64,000 nucleotides of DNA from Edaphobacter modestus (GCF_004217555.1 NZ_SHKW01000001.1:930001-994000), one strand, 5' to 3'. Positions 45,899-54,247 are shown, numbered from the stretch's first letter. Numbers and translations: made by a program. Notes: generated by a model not told the origin, from the sequence alone.

Positions 45899-47185
45899 TC
45901 AGTTTCCTCCTACTGTAACCAAGGCGGGCTCGGCGACGCCATCGAGCTCGCGAAGATAGGCATCGAAGTCCGCAAGACGTGGGCGGACCGCGCGCTCCTG
46001 TTGATAGTGACCGGCCAGCGCATCGGTGGTTTTGAGACCGTTTCCAGTAATGCAGCTGACCGTAATCTCGTCAGAGGAGATACGGCCATGCGCATAAAGA
46101 CGCGCTGTAACGGCTGTGGTAACTCCACCTGCTGTTTCAGTAAAGATGCCTTCGGTCTCGGCGAGTTCCTGGATGCCAGAGACGATCTCGACGTCGGAGA
46201 CGTCCTCAGCCCATCCACCAGTCTGCCGGATCATCTTTGCGGCTGCAGGTCCGTCGGCAGGGTTGCCAATGGCGAGCGATCGAGCGATGGTGTTGGGTCG
46301 CTGCGGCTCGATGTAGTCCCACCCCTGTTTGACCGCATGCGAGATGGGAGAGCAACCGGTGGCCTGTGCTCCGAAGAAGCGAACGGGCTTGTCTTCGACG
46401 AGGCCGAGATAGATGAGTTCCTGGAAGGCCTTGCGGATCTTGCGAATCAAGGAACCACCGGCCATGGGGACGACGACATTATCGGGCAGACGCCAGCCGA
46501 GCTGTTCGGCGATCTCGTAGCCGACGCTCTTGGAGCCCTCAGCATAGTAGGGCCGCAGATTTACATTGACGAAGCCCCAGTTGTATTCTTCGGCGATCTG
46601 GGTGCAGAGGCGGTTGACGTGATCGTAGTTGCCGTCGATACGCACCAGGCGGGCACCGTAGACCTGGGTGTTAAGAATCTTCGCCGGCTCAAGGTCGGCC
46701 GGAACGAGAATGCAGGCTTTCAGACCAAGACGAACCGCCTGAGCTGCTACGGAATTGGCAAGGTTTCCGGTCGAGGAGCAACCGACGGTGTCAAACCCGA
46801 AGCCCTGCGCGTTGGCAAGCGCAACCGAGACGACACGATCCTTGAAGGAGAGAGTCGGAAAGCATACGGCGTCATTCTTGATGTAGAGATGATTCGCTCC
46901 AATACGGCGGCCCAGATTCCTCGCCTTAACCAGCGGAGTGAATCCCACAGGAAGGTCGGGTTCAAAACCCTTTGGCAACGGCAGCAGAGTGGCATAACGC
47001 CAGATATTCGCTGGTCCCTTCGCGATGGCCTCACGAGTGAAGACGCCGCGTGCCGAGTCCAGATCGTAGATCACCTCAAGGGGAGCGAGGCAGTCGGGGC
47101 ATGCGGAAAGCGGCTGGTTTCCGAATCGCTTGCCACACTCATTGCACTTTAGTTCGTAGGCCGTCGACGTACAGGAATAGCTCAT
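45899..47185 (-). CDS. thrC: Threonine-synthase-family PLP enzyme under SAM-riboswitch control
   Basis: 428 residues from ATG 47185 (GGAGAGAG upstream). An N-terminal zinc ribbon (Cys14, Cys17, Cys29, Cys32) precedes a fold-type II PLP core: Schiff-base Lys115 in FPTLSFKDRVV, GCSSTGNLANSVAA for phosphate binding, MAGGSLIRKIRKAF and CITGNGLKTTDAL. Threonine synthase turns O-phosphohomoserine into threonine. Linked to a sulfur carrier and preceded by a SAM-I riboswitch, it may instead use O-phosphohomoserine plus a carrier thiocarboxylate to make homocysteine (inference). Whether another thrC exists elsewhere in the genome is unknown. Confidence 0.88.
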   Translation of the reverse strand: MSYSCTSTAYELKCNECGKRFGNQPLSACPDCLAPLEVIYDLDSARGVFTREAIAKGPANIWRYATLLPLPKGFEPDLPVGFTPLVKARNLGRRIGANHLYIKNDAVCFPTLSFKDRVVSVALANAQGFGFDTVGCSSTGNLANSVAAQAVRLGLKACILVPADLEPAKILNTQVYGARLVRIDGNYDHVNRLCTQIAEEYNWGFVNVNLRPYYAEGSKSVGYEIAEQLGWRLPDNVVVPMAGGSLIRKIRKAFQELIYLGLVEDKPVRFFGAQATGCSPISHAVKQGWDYIEPQRPNTIARSLAIGNPADGPAAAKMIRQTGGWAEDVSDVEIVSGIQELAETEGIFTETAGGVTTAVTARLYAHGRISSDEITVSCITGNGLKTTDALAGHYQQERAVRPRLADFDAYLRELDGVAEPALVTVGGN

Positions 47186-47312
47186 TACGCTCTCTCCAAT
47201 AGCGGAGGAGGGTAAAAGTCGTATGACGTCTCTCGTGGAATACTGCACATGTGCAAACACATGCAGATAGGCGGATTTGAAAATCGCGGGGCTACTGAAC
47301 AAGGTTTCGCCC
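47186..47312 (-). promoter_or_regulatory. Expression platform of the SAM-I riboswitch
   Basis: Immediately after P1, CGGGGC...GCCCCG (about 47314-47287) can form a hairpin followed by CGATTTT, a weak terminator that shares two bases with the 3' strand of P1. Just before the start, CTCC-GCTATT-GGAG can hide the ribosome site. A further hairpin is CATGTG-TTTG-CACATG. Which of these is the switch is not decided by sequence. Confidence 0.5.
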
Positions 47313-47431
47313 CGAATCTCATGTTCCCCGTTTCCAGGAGAGAGTTGACACCGGTCGCCTGAAATAATGGTTTCAGGCCGGTTGTCGTGGCGTCACAGGG
47401 CTCGTCCCTCAACCACTCTTCATGAAATTCG
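47313..47431 (-). promoter_or_regulatory. SAM-I (S-box) riboswitch aptamer upstream of the thrC-like gene
   Basis: Read on the minus strand, all four helices can be drawn. P1 pairs CGAATTTCAT (47431-47422) with ATGAGATTCG (47322-47313), one G-U. P2 is GTGG...CCAC enclosing GAGGGACGAGCCC and TGACGCC (kink-turn type). P3 is CCGG-CCTGAAA/TTTCAGG-CCGG, preceded by CGACAACC and followed by GGTGTCAACTC. P4 is CTCC...GGGG. GAGGGA..GCCC, CAACC and GGTG..AA.TC are the S-box core. The aptamer ends 127 bases before the start codon. Confidence 0.88.
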
Positions 47432-47515
47432 CGTCTGAGGCGGAATATCGATCCGAAACAGACTGAACATATCCTTTGTAACACAGGAGCAAACGTGCCG
47501 CAAGCAACCGGCTGT

Positions 47516-47890
47516 TTATCCTTGTTCCTGCAGAATATCGCGCACGCCACTGACAAATGCTGCGGGATCAAACTCTGTGCGCAGAATGTCGTCGGGGCAA
47601 TTTGTAAGAATCGCAACTCGCCAGTTGCAAACGAACGCCACACGCTGACTGGGCTGCTCAGTTTTAATGCTGGAGCAGAGATCTTCTGCAGTCGCAACGC
47701 CAGTCTCGCCTTCCACATCGACAAGTACGAGATCGTAACTCCGGGACTGAAACATCCGGAGAGCTTCGGCGGTGTTCAACGTGGAGTCCACATCGAATCC
47801 GGAGATGCGAAGGATCTGGTCGCGCAAAGGTCGCAACATCTCTCGACTGCAGAGGTGAAGAATATAAGGTTTGGGGGATGTGGATTCCAT
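47516..47890 (-). CDS. Degenerate receiver-domain protein
   Basis: 124 residues. Layout of a CheY-like fold: PYILHLCSREMLRPL, VDSTLNTAEALRMFQSRSYDLVLVDVEGETG, QRVAFVCNWRVAI. The Asp in VLVDVEG is at the phosphorylation position, but the acidic pair of the first loop is replaced (CSRE), and the conserved Thr/Ser and Lys are not evident. Signalling by phosphorylation is doubtful. It lies just upstream of the riboswitch leader on the same strand. Confidence 0.7.
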   Translation of the reverse strand: MESTSPKPYILHLCSREMLRPLRDQILRISGFDVDSTLNTAEALRMFQSRSYDLVLVDVEGETGVATAEDLCSSIKTEQPSQRVAFVCNWRVAILTNCPDDILRTEFDPAAFVSGVRDILQEQG

Positions 47891-47978
47891 CGAGTTGAGC
47901 CGCTATACCGGAAGGATAATTCTTCCATTGTTTCATTGAATCGATCGAAATTGCATCACCATTGCGGCCGTCACAGAT

Positions 47979-48482
47979 TCAGGCCAGAATCTCGGCTTCG
48001 TCCTTGTCGGAGAGCACGACATCAGGCAGCACAGGAGTCGGAACCAGCAGGTCTTCCTTACGCATCACGAGGGTGGTCGCGTTCAAGGATGCCAGTTCGA
48101 AACCGTGACCATGCGTGATGGCGTCCGTGGGGCAGGCCTCGACACAGTAGCCGCAGAAGATGCAGCGGTTGTAGTCGATATTGTAGACCTTGGCGTAGCG
48201 CTCGGCGCTCGAGATACGCTTCTCTTCGGTATTCTCTGCCGCCTCGATGTAGATACAGTTGGAGGGACAGGCCGCGGCACATAGAAAGCAGGCGACGCAT
48301 TTCTCCAGACCGTTTTCATCGCGCTGAAGCTGGTGCTTCCCGCGGAAGCGCTCCTGAAACTTCGCGCCGCGCATCGGCCCTTTGCCATCGGGATAGTTCT
48401 CGACTTCCGTCGGCTGGAACATCTCCTTCAGCGTGACACTCATTCCCTTGGCGATAGCGGCAGCGTTGCGAACGATGGACAT
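47979..48482 (-). CDS. nuoI: NADH-quinone oxidoreductase subunit I
   Basis: 167 residues. Two 4Fe-4S ferredoxin motifs: CVACFLCAAACPSNCIY and CIFCGYCVEACPTDAI, each C-x2-C-x2-C-x3-CP. They sit between a hydrophobic-amphipathic N-terminus and a short C-terminal tail, as in NuoI, which carries clusters N6a/N6b in the peripheral arm of complex I. No other nuo gene is in the window, so the subunit gene is split from any nuo operon, or belongs to a second partial complex. Confidence 0.93.
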   Translation of the reverse strand: MSIVRNAAAIAKGMSVTLKEMFQPTEVENYPDGKGPMRGAKFQERFRGKHQLQRDENGLEKCVACFLCAAACPSNCIYIEAAENTEEKRISSAERYAKVYNIDYNRCIFCGYCVEACPTDAITHGHGFELASLNATTLVMRKEDLLVPTPVLPDVVLSDKDEAEILA

Positions 48483-48632
48483 AAGTCAAGTATAGCTTGG
48501 AGTCGGGAGCTCAGGCAGACGGGGCTCAGGAATCTTCCTTCTCTGGTTTGTGGAGTCTGCATCGTCAATTCGGGCGTGGCCGGATGACACTCTTCCCTGT
48601 CGTCACTTCCATTTCCCGATTAGGATTGCTGC

Positions 48633-49162
48633 ATGGCCCCAAAACAACTCTCCCTCTTGCTCGCCGTTGCAATGCTTGTCGGGATCCGCCCTTTGGGCAG
48701 CCAGACGATGGCGGAACATGCCCACGTCAAGGCTGCTCCTCCACCCAGCTTCAAATTACCGTGGACGGCAAGACATCGACCGTTACTCTCACGGAGCTGG
48801 CAGCCATGCCTCAGAAAACCGTGAAGGTTCATAACGAGCACACGAAAAAAGACGAGGCTTATACAGGAGTGGCGCTGAGCGACCTTCTGGCGAGATCCGG
48901 CTTTGCCGTCGGACAACCGACCCATCGCAAGATGCTGCACAGCTATCTGGTTGCCGAAGGAACCGACAAGTATTGGGTGCTCTACTCGGCAACAGAGATC
49001 GAAGGCTCAGAGCACGAAGCCGATGTACTCGTTGCGACAGCGGTGGATGGTGGCTCACTGGGCGAGGATGGACAGCTCAAGCTTGTGGCCAGCGCCGACA
49101 AGAAGCCTCAGCGCTGGGTGAGGAACCTTTCGGCGATCCGGCTGGTGACGGTCAGCGAGTAG
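48633..49162 (+). pseudogene. Exported molybdopterin-oxidoreductase-like protein, one frameshift
   Basis: The frame starting at ATG 48633 gives a good signal peptide (LSLLLAVAMLVGIRPLGSQ) and then a Pro-rich linker to about 48757. The family-like sequence LQITVDGKTSTVTLTELAAM, VALSDLLARSGF, YLVAEGTDKYWVLYS and WVRNLSAIRLVTVSE is in another frame to the stop at 49162. One extra C in the CCC near 48760 would join them into a protein of about 176 residues. Resembles the small oxidoreductase molybdopterin-binding-domain proteins of the periplasm, but the cofactor cysteine is absent. Could be a sequence error. Confidence 0.7.
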
Positions 49163-49169
49163 TAGACGG

Positions 49170-50210
49170 TCAGCGGGGCCTGGAGCGTGATATCGATTCG
49201 GCGCGCTCCAGGATGAGGGAGACCTGGTGATCGTTATGGTAGCCATCACGCTGGGCCCGGCGATGGCCGGCAGCCGCGATTCGTTCACGCGCAGCCGCAT
49301 CCGGCAGATATCGGCGGATCTTCTCTGCCAATTCGTCAAAGCCGGTGAAGAAGACAGCCTCCTCTCCCTCTACGAACCGGTCCATATGGCCCTGTGATCG
49401 CTCGGCAAGCAAAAAGCCGCCACATCCTGCGATCTCGAAGCTCTTGTGGACAAACTCATCCTGATTCGAATGCGTGATGAAGCTCAGGTTGATCTTCGAT
49501 CGCCAGATCGCCTCGCGATACTGATCCCGATAGAGCTCCCCCTCGCGATACAACTTCGAAAACTGCTCCAGCGTAAGTGCGCGTTGCCACCCACGCGGTG
49601 GTCCTGAGATCGCCACATTGAACTCTTCCGAGAGTTTCGCAAGAACGGCGCCCCGATCGTCGTAATGGGTGCCTGAAAAGGAGACGTCACGATTGCGATC
49701 GCGATCCGACCAGCCCTCGGGCGGAGGAAAGTGCATGGTGGGCTCGTAGGCCGTCTGAATTTTGATGACATCGCGGGCTCCGCGCGAGCGATAGTCCTCG
49801 ATGTTTTTATCGCGCTGCACGACGTGGAGATCGTAGTGAGGGATGGCTTTCATGTAGAGCCTCCAGCCCGGATCGCGGCGTGGCCCGAACGGATTATCGA
49901 TCATGTAGCTCACCGTGGTGATACCGAGTGAGCGCAGATGATCGAGTGTTCGAGGCTTCATCCATAACATTTTGTCGGCCCAGAGCAGACCGGGACGTTC
50001 ACGCTCTGCCATCTGAATGATGTCTCGGTTCAAGCGATCTACATCCGGTCCCATGACCAGCCGGAAGACGATGCGGCGAACGGTAGGATTCGAAGGGGCA
50101 TACGGAATCGAATTGAGAGAGAGAACCTGATGCCCAAGCCGTTCAAGGGCCCAGAGACGGTACAGCGCAGAGTCGTTCGGCGAAAGGCTCGCAGCGTAGA
50201 GAATCTTCAT
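49170..50210 (-). CDS. CgeB-like glycosyltransferase
   Basis: 346 residues from ATG 50210. GT-B layout typical of CgeB/YkvP glycosyltransferases: KILYAASLSPNDSALYRLWAL, LLWADKMLWMKP, VSYMIDNPFGPRRDPGWRLY, DLHVVQRDKNIEDYRSRGA, and the C-terminal block HKSFEIAGCGGFLLAERSQG with EGEEAVFFTGFDELAEKI, the nucleotide-sugar binding region. Neighbours give no hint of the acceptor. Convergent with the frameshifted gene, stops 7 bases apart. Confidence 0.87.
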   Translation of the reverse strand: MKILYAASLSPNDSALYRLWALERLGHQVLSLNSIPYAPSNPTVRRIVFRLVMGPDVDRLNRDIIQMAERERPGLLWADKMLWMKPRTLDHLRSLGITTVSYMIDNPFGPRRDPGWRLYMKAIPHYDLHVVQRDKNIEDYRSRGARDVIKIQTAYEPTMHFPPPEGWSDRDRNRDVSFSGTHYDDRGAVLAKLSEEFNVAISGPPRGWQRALTLEQFSKLYREGELYRDQYREAIWRSKINLSFITHSNQDEFVHKSFEIAGCGGFLLAERSQGHMDRFVEGEEAVFFTGFDELAEKIRRYLPDAAARERIAAAGHRRAQRDGYHNDHQVSLILERAESISRSRPR

Positions 50211-50247
50211 TCGGTTCAATTATCGACGATCTGGCGACTTTGTCGTC

Positions 50248-51507
50248 CTATTGGTTCCTTAACAAAGCGATCACCTGCTCTGCGTGGACAACACCGACAA
50301 GCTTGCGTTCCGTATCGAGCACCGGTAAAGAACGAAGATTGTACTTGTCGAAGAGTTCTGCAACCTTCCTGCCGCTCGCGTCCTGCTGGCAGGTGACGAG
50401 GTGTCCATGGGGCAGCTCGGCCAGCGATGCCACCGGCCCTGCCAGAAGGATATGAACAATAGGAACCAATGCATCTACCTGCTCCTCTTCATCGAGCAGG
50501 TAGATGTCCGTAATGAGCTCGATATCCCCTTCGAATTCGCGCAACGCGACGAGAACGTCTGCCACCGTGCCGGTTGCCGGAAGAGCGATATATTCGGTTG
50601 TCATACGGCCGGCAGCAGAGTCTTGAGAGAATTCGAGCAACTCCTCCACTTCCTGGCGCTCTTCCGGATCCATCTCCTCGAGGATGGCCTCTGATTTCTC
50701 CTCCGACAACTCCGCAAGAAGGTCGGCTGCGGCTCCCGGATCCATCTCCTCAACAATTCCCGCGACGTGCTCATCAGCCAAAGCCTGGACAAGGGACTTT
50801 TGCAGTCTGGGCTCGACCTCCTCCAGAGTCTCGGCGGCAATCTCCTCGTTGAGGCTTTCAAAGAGGGCCTGTCGTTCCGGTGGAGCGAGTTCCTCGAGGA
50901 TGTCGGCGATATCCGAAGGGTGCATCTGGGAGAGCCGATCCTGATCTACCTTCAGGCGAACCCGACGCGCCGGATCGATAAGATCGACGAACTCCCACGG
51001 AATGACACTGGGACTGAAGCGGCAGGCCACCCGGTCCACCGCTCCAACAGGAAGCCCCTTGAGCAAACGACGAACGGCTCCGCGAAGGCCGACCTCGACC
51101 TCTACGATCCGCAGGGACAGTTGGGACTCAGGGGTGTGTTCCCAGTCCAGATTGACATCGTTGACCCGTACCACCTTGCGGCCATGGACGTCGATGATCT
51201 GCTGATCCAGAAGATCGCGCTCCAGCAGAACAAGTGCGGGGTCCTGGGGAGCCGGAACGAGCGAAGCGCCTGGAGCGAGGCGCAGGCCACCTGGAGATCG
51301 CTCGAGGTCCTTGACCGCTACCATCTCGCCTTGTACGCCGGAGCGGCCGCCGGAGAGCTTCAGGATGAACCCCAGCACACGTGAGGAATCGTCGCCAGGC
51401 AGCACGGCGAACTCGTGAACCCGGCCCAGGAGCGAGCCCTGCGTGCCCACGACAGTGCTGCCCACCAGCGCCGAAACCGTCGTCCGTTGATTGCCGTTAC
51501 GGGTCAT
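50248..51507 (-). CDS. PRC-barrel/MgtE_N/CBS-domain cytoplasmic protein
   Basis: 419 residues with no transmembrane helices. Order: PRC-barrel-like N-terminus (about 10-170; VVGTQGSLLGRVHEFAVL), MgtE N-terminal superhelical domain (about 200-290; MHPSDIADILEELAPPERQALFESL, DPGAAADLLAELSEEKSEAILEEM), then a CBS pair (about 300-415; TTEYIALPATGTVADVLVAL ... LRSLPVLDTERKLVGVV). This is the cytosolic sensing part of MgtE Mg2+ channels without the pore, so it may be a free Mg2+ or nucleotide sensor. No Mg transporter lies beside it. Confidence 0.88.
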   Translation of the reverse strand: MTRNGNQRTTVSALVGSTVVGTQGSLLGRVHEFAVLPGDDSSRVLGFILKLSGGRSGVQGEMVAVKDLERSPGGLRLAPGASLVPAPQDPALVLLERDLLDQQIIDVHGRKVVRVNDVNLDWEHTPESQLSLRIVEVEVGLRGAVRRLLKGLPVGAVDRVACRFSPSVIPWEFVDLIDPARRVRLKVDQDRLSQMHPSDIADILEELAPPERQALFESLNEEIAAETLEEVEPRLQKSLVQALADEHVAGIVEEMDPGAAADLLAELSEEKSEAILEEMDPEERQEVEELLEFSQDSAAGRMTTEYIALPATGTVADVLVALREFEGDIELITDIYLLDEEEQVDALVPIVHILLAGPVASLAELPHGHLVTCQQDASGRKVAELFDKYNLRSLPVLDTERKLVGVVHAEQVIALLRNQ

Positions 51508-51523
51508 AGTTGCTCGCGCGAGA

Positions 51524-53578
51524 TTACCAGACTTTACAGGCCTTCGCCTTCACCATCGGCTGGCCCGCCTTGCAGCCAAACGCCGTGGCAAACTCCGGCA
51601 TGTTGGTGACAATTCCGTTGATCCGGGCAAAGCCCGGGGAGTGTGGATCGGTAGCGGCCTGCAGACGGCTGTTAGCCTCGCGAGTGTTCTCGCACGCCCA
51701 CTGGGCGAAGCCGATGAAGAAACGCTGGTCAGGAGTGAAGCCGTCTACCGGCGCGAGGCGCTGAGCCTCGGTAGCTTTTTGCCATGCCATGTAGGCGATC
51801 AGTGTGCCGCCAAGATCGGCCACATCCTCTCCACTGGTGAGCTTGGAGTTGATGTGAATGTCATCCACCACAACATAATTCGCGAACTGGTCGCGCAGGC
51901 AGTTGATGCGATCTTCGAAGTTTTTTGCGTCCGTCTGGGTCCACCAGTCCTTCAGATTTCCTTCGGCGTCGAACTGGCGGCCCTCGTCGTCGAACCCGTG
52001 GGTGAGCTCGTGACCGATCGTCGAACCAGTGTCGCCATAGTTCGGAGCGTCGTCCATCTTCGGATCGTAAAGCGGAGGCTGCAGCACGCCCGCCGGGAAG
52101 TTCACATCGTTCATCTGCGAGTCGTAGTACGCGTTGACTGTGGGTGGGCTCATCTGCCATTCGTCGCGATCGACGGGCTTACCGACCTTCGCGAAGTTAC
52201 GCGCCGTCTCGAAATCCGCTACGCGAAGGACATTGCCGAAGTAATCGCCGCGCTTGATCTCCAGCTTCGAGTAGTCGCGCCATTTATCGGGATAGCCAAT
52301 CTTGTTGCGGATGGTGTGCAGCTTGCGCGTCGCCTCCCGCTTCGTTGCAGGGCTCATCCAGTCAAGATGATCGATCTCCGATTGCATGGCCTGCTCAATC
52401 TGATCGGCCATGAGCAGAGTCTTCTGCTTCGTCTGCGGCGAGAACGTTCGGGCGACGAACTCCTGACCAAGGGCCTCGCCAAGACCGTGGTCGACCTGGC
52501 GGACACAACGCTTCCAACGTGGAGGAAGCTGCTGAACCCCGCGAAGCTGGCGGCTGTAGAAGTCGAATGCAGCCTGCTCGAAGGGGGCAGAGAGCGATGG
52601 AGCAGCCGTCGTGACGACGTGAAACCGGAGATAGGCTTTCAAATTATCGATCGACTCCTCCGTGAGGACGTGATCGACGGCTTTCTGGAAGGCAGGCTGG
52701 GCGACGTTGAGAGTCGTGATGTTCTCCAGTCCCTGGGCACGAAGATAATCAGGCCACCTGACAACCGGGCTCTGGGCCTCCAGTTGCGCAACGGTCATCT
52801 TGTGGTACTGCTTGTAGGGGTCGCGGCGCTCGACTCGTGTCAGCGATGCACGCGCAAGCTCGGTCTCGATGCCGAGAATGGTCGCTGCATCCTTCCGGGC
52901 CTTCGCCGCAGGCTCTCCGGAAAGTGTAAGAATTCGCTGGACGTAAACGAGATAAGCCTTCCGAATCTCCTCGCTTTTAGGATCGGTCTTGAGGTAATAA
53001 TCGCGGTCGGGCAGACTGAGGCCTCCCGCCGAGATCTCGGCTATGACAGAGCTCGAATCTCCCGGGTCCTGCGTGGAGCCGGCATCGAAGAAGAAAGTCC
53101 CGGGCACATGCCGGTTCAGCGGTCCCAGGTAAGCGATCAGCGCCTTACGGTCCCGGATGGGATCGATAGCATCCAGGGTGGGCCTGACGGGCGCGGCGCC
53201 GAGCTTGTCGATCGTGGCAGTATCCATGCAGGCCGCGAAATAGTCGCCGACCTTCTGCTGGGTCGGGGTGCGTGCCTCGGCCTTGGCGTCTGCCTCAAGA
53301 ATGCCCCACAGGAACTGCTGATTCTCGTTCGCGAGCTTGGAATAGACGTCCCAGCGGGCCTGGTCGGCAGGAATCGGGTTATTCTTCATCCACCCGCCGC
53401 AGGAAAATTTGTAAAAGTCGGCGCAGGGGTCAACGCCGCGGTCCACGGACGCGAGGTCAAGGCTCGGGGAGTATGGCATGGCGGCCAGTGGCGCCGGCTG
53501 CGCGGGGTTTCCCTGCTGGGCAAGAGCGGCCGGCGCCAGCAGAAAACAGGCACAAACCGAGGTAATGAGATTCCGCAT
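51524..53578 (-). CDS. Secreted M13-family metallopeptidase (PepO/neprilysin-like)
   Basis: 684 residues from ATG 53578; signal peptide NLITSVCACFLLAPAALAQQ. The M13 N-terminal domain begins DLASVDRGVDPCADFYKFSCGGW. The catalytic block is STIGHELTHGFDDEGRQFD (HExxH), with the third zinc ligand Glu in SGEDVADLGGTLIAY and the substrate-binding VNAYYDSQMNDVNFPAGVL. The C-terminal CKVW is the family CxxW ending. Degrades peptides in the periplasm. Upstream-extended frame lacks a ribosome site and covers the divergent rsbW-like promoter. Confidence 0.95.
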   Translation of the reverse strand: MRNLITSVCACFLLAPAALAQQGNPAQPAPLAAMPYSPSLDLASVDRGVDPCADFYKFSCGGWMKNNPIPADQARWDVYSKLANENQQFLWGILEADAKAEARTPTQQKVGDYFAACMDTATIDKLGAAPVRPTLDAIDPIRDRKALIAYLGPLNRHVPGTFFFDAGSTQDPGDSSSVIAEISAGGLSLPDRDYYLKTDPKSEEIRKAYLVYVQRILTLSGEPAAKARKDAATILGIETELARASLTRVERRDPYKQYHKMTVAQLEAQSPVVRWPDYLRAQGLENITTLNVAQPAFQKAVDHVLTEESIDNLKAYLRFHVVTTAAPSLSAPFEQAAFDFYSRQLRGVQQLPPRWKRCVRQVDHGLGEALGQEFVARTFSPQTKQKTLLMADQIEQAMQSEIDHLDWMSPATKREATRKLHTIRNKIGYPDKWRDYSKLEIKRGDYFGNVLRVADFETARNFAKVGKPVDRDEWQMSPPTVNAYYDSQMNDVNFPAGVLQPPLYDPKMDDAPNYGDTGSTIGHELTHGFDDEGRQFDAEGNLKDWWTQTDAKNFEDRINCLRDQFANYVVVDDIHINSKLTSGEDVADLGGTLIAYMAWQKATEAQRLAPVDGFTPDQRFFIGFAQWACENTREANSRLQAATDPHSPGFARINGIVTNMPEFATAFGCKAGQPMVKAKACKVW

Positions 53579-53705
53579 GCGAATGTCCTCGTCTTCGCAT
53601 GTTAGCGCATGAGATTTGCCGATAGTACCTGGGTTGTGTTTAGTTAGAAAGTCCCGGACCGGCGGCCTTCCGGCACGGGCGGGAGCAAGGCGGAAGGAGC
53701 AAATC

Positions 53706-54233
53706 TTGACATTCGGGACGAGCACAAGCACACTGCCATCATCGCTGTTGTCTGCCGTTGACGACGGGCACACAAGAACTTCAAGGACAGCCTTGGCCGA
53801 CTCAACGACAAGCCGCGTCAGTTACACTCTGGATTCCACTCTGGACAGTGTCAACAAAATTGAGCAGACGGCGGAACAGTATGCTCAACGCGCGGGCTTT
53901 GACGAGGACACGATTCCCTATATCGCAATGGCGGTCCGCGAGGCAGCGGTAAACGCAGTCTTGCACGGAAACGCTTACGATCTCAACAAGCACATCACTG
54001 CGTCTTTTGAAACCACATCAGAAGATCTGGTGATTCGCATCACGGACCAGGGGCCAGGACTCGATCCGAACACGCTGCCAGATCCCCTCGCTCCTGAAAA
54101 TATTCTGCGAGGATCAGGTCGCGGCATCTTTCTGATTCGGTCTTTCATGGATGAGGTAAACTTTCGCCAGTTGCATCCCGGCACCGAGCTGACCCTCATC
54201 AAGCACCGCACACCCGCGAAGTCGGGGACCTAA
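53706..54233 (+). CDS. RsbW/SpoIIAB-like anti-sigma kinase
   Basis: 175 residues. TTG start at 53706, six bases after AAGGAG, chosen over ATG 53616, which has no such site. The first 35 residues are Ser/Thr-rich and disordered. The HATPase_c_2 domain follows: AMAVREAAVNAVLHGNAY (N-box), LVIRITDQGPGLD (G1) and GSGRGIFLIRSFMDEV (G2). Such kinases bind sigma factors and phosphorylate STAS antagonists; the next gene is one. No sigma factor gene is adjacent, so the target is unknown and could be a non-sigma output. Confidence 0.9.
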   Translation: MTFGTSTSTLPSSLLSAVDDGHTRTSRTALADSTTSRVSYTLDSTLDSVNKIEQTAEQYAQRAGFDEDTIPYIAMAVREAAVNAVLHGNAYDLNKHITASFETTSEDLVIRITDQGPGLDPNTLPDPLAPENILRGSGRGIFLIRSFMDEVNFRQLHPGTELTLIKHRTPAKSGT

Positions 54234-54247
54234 GGAGAACACTAATC

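Noticed and set aside
47185..47724. 179-codon minus-strand open frame across the thrC leader
   Set aside because: Covers the riboswitch aptamer, has no ribosome site and no protein-like features; the RNA structure explains the region better.
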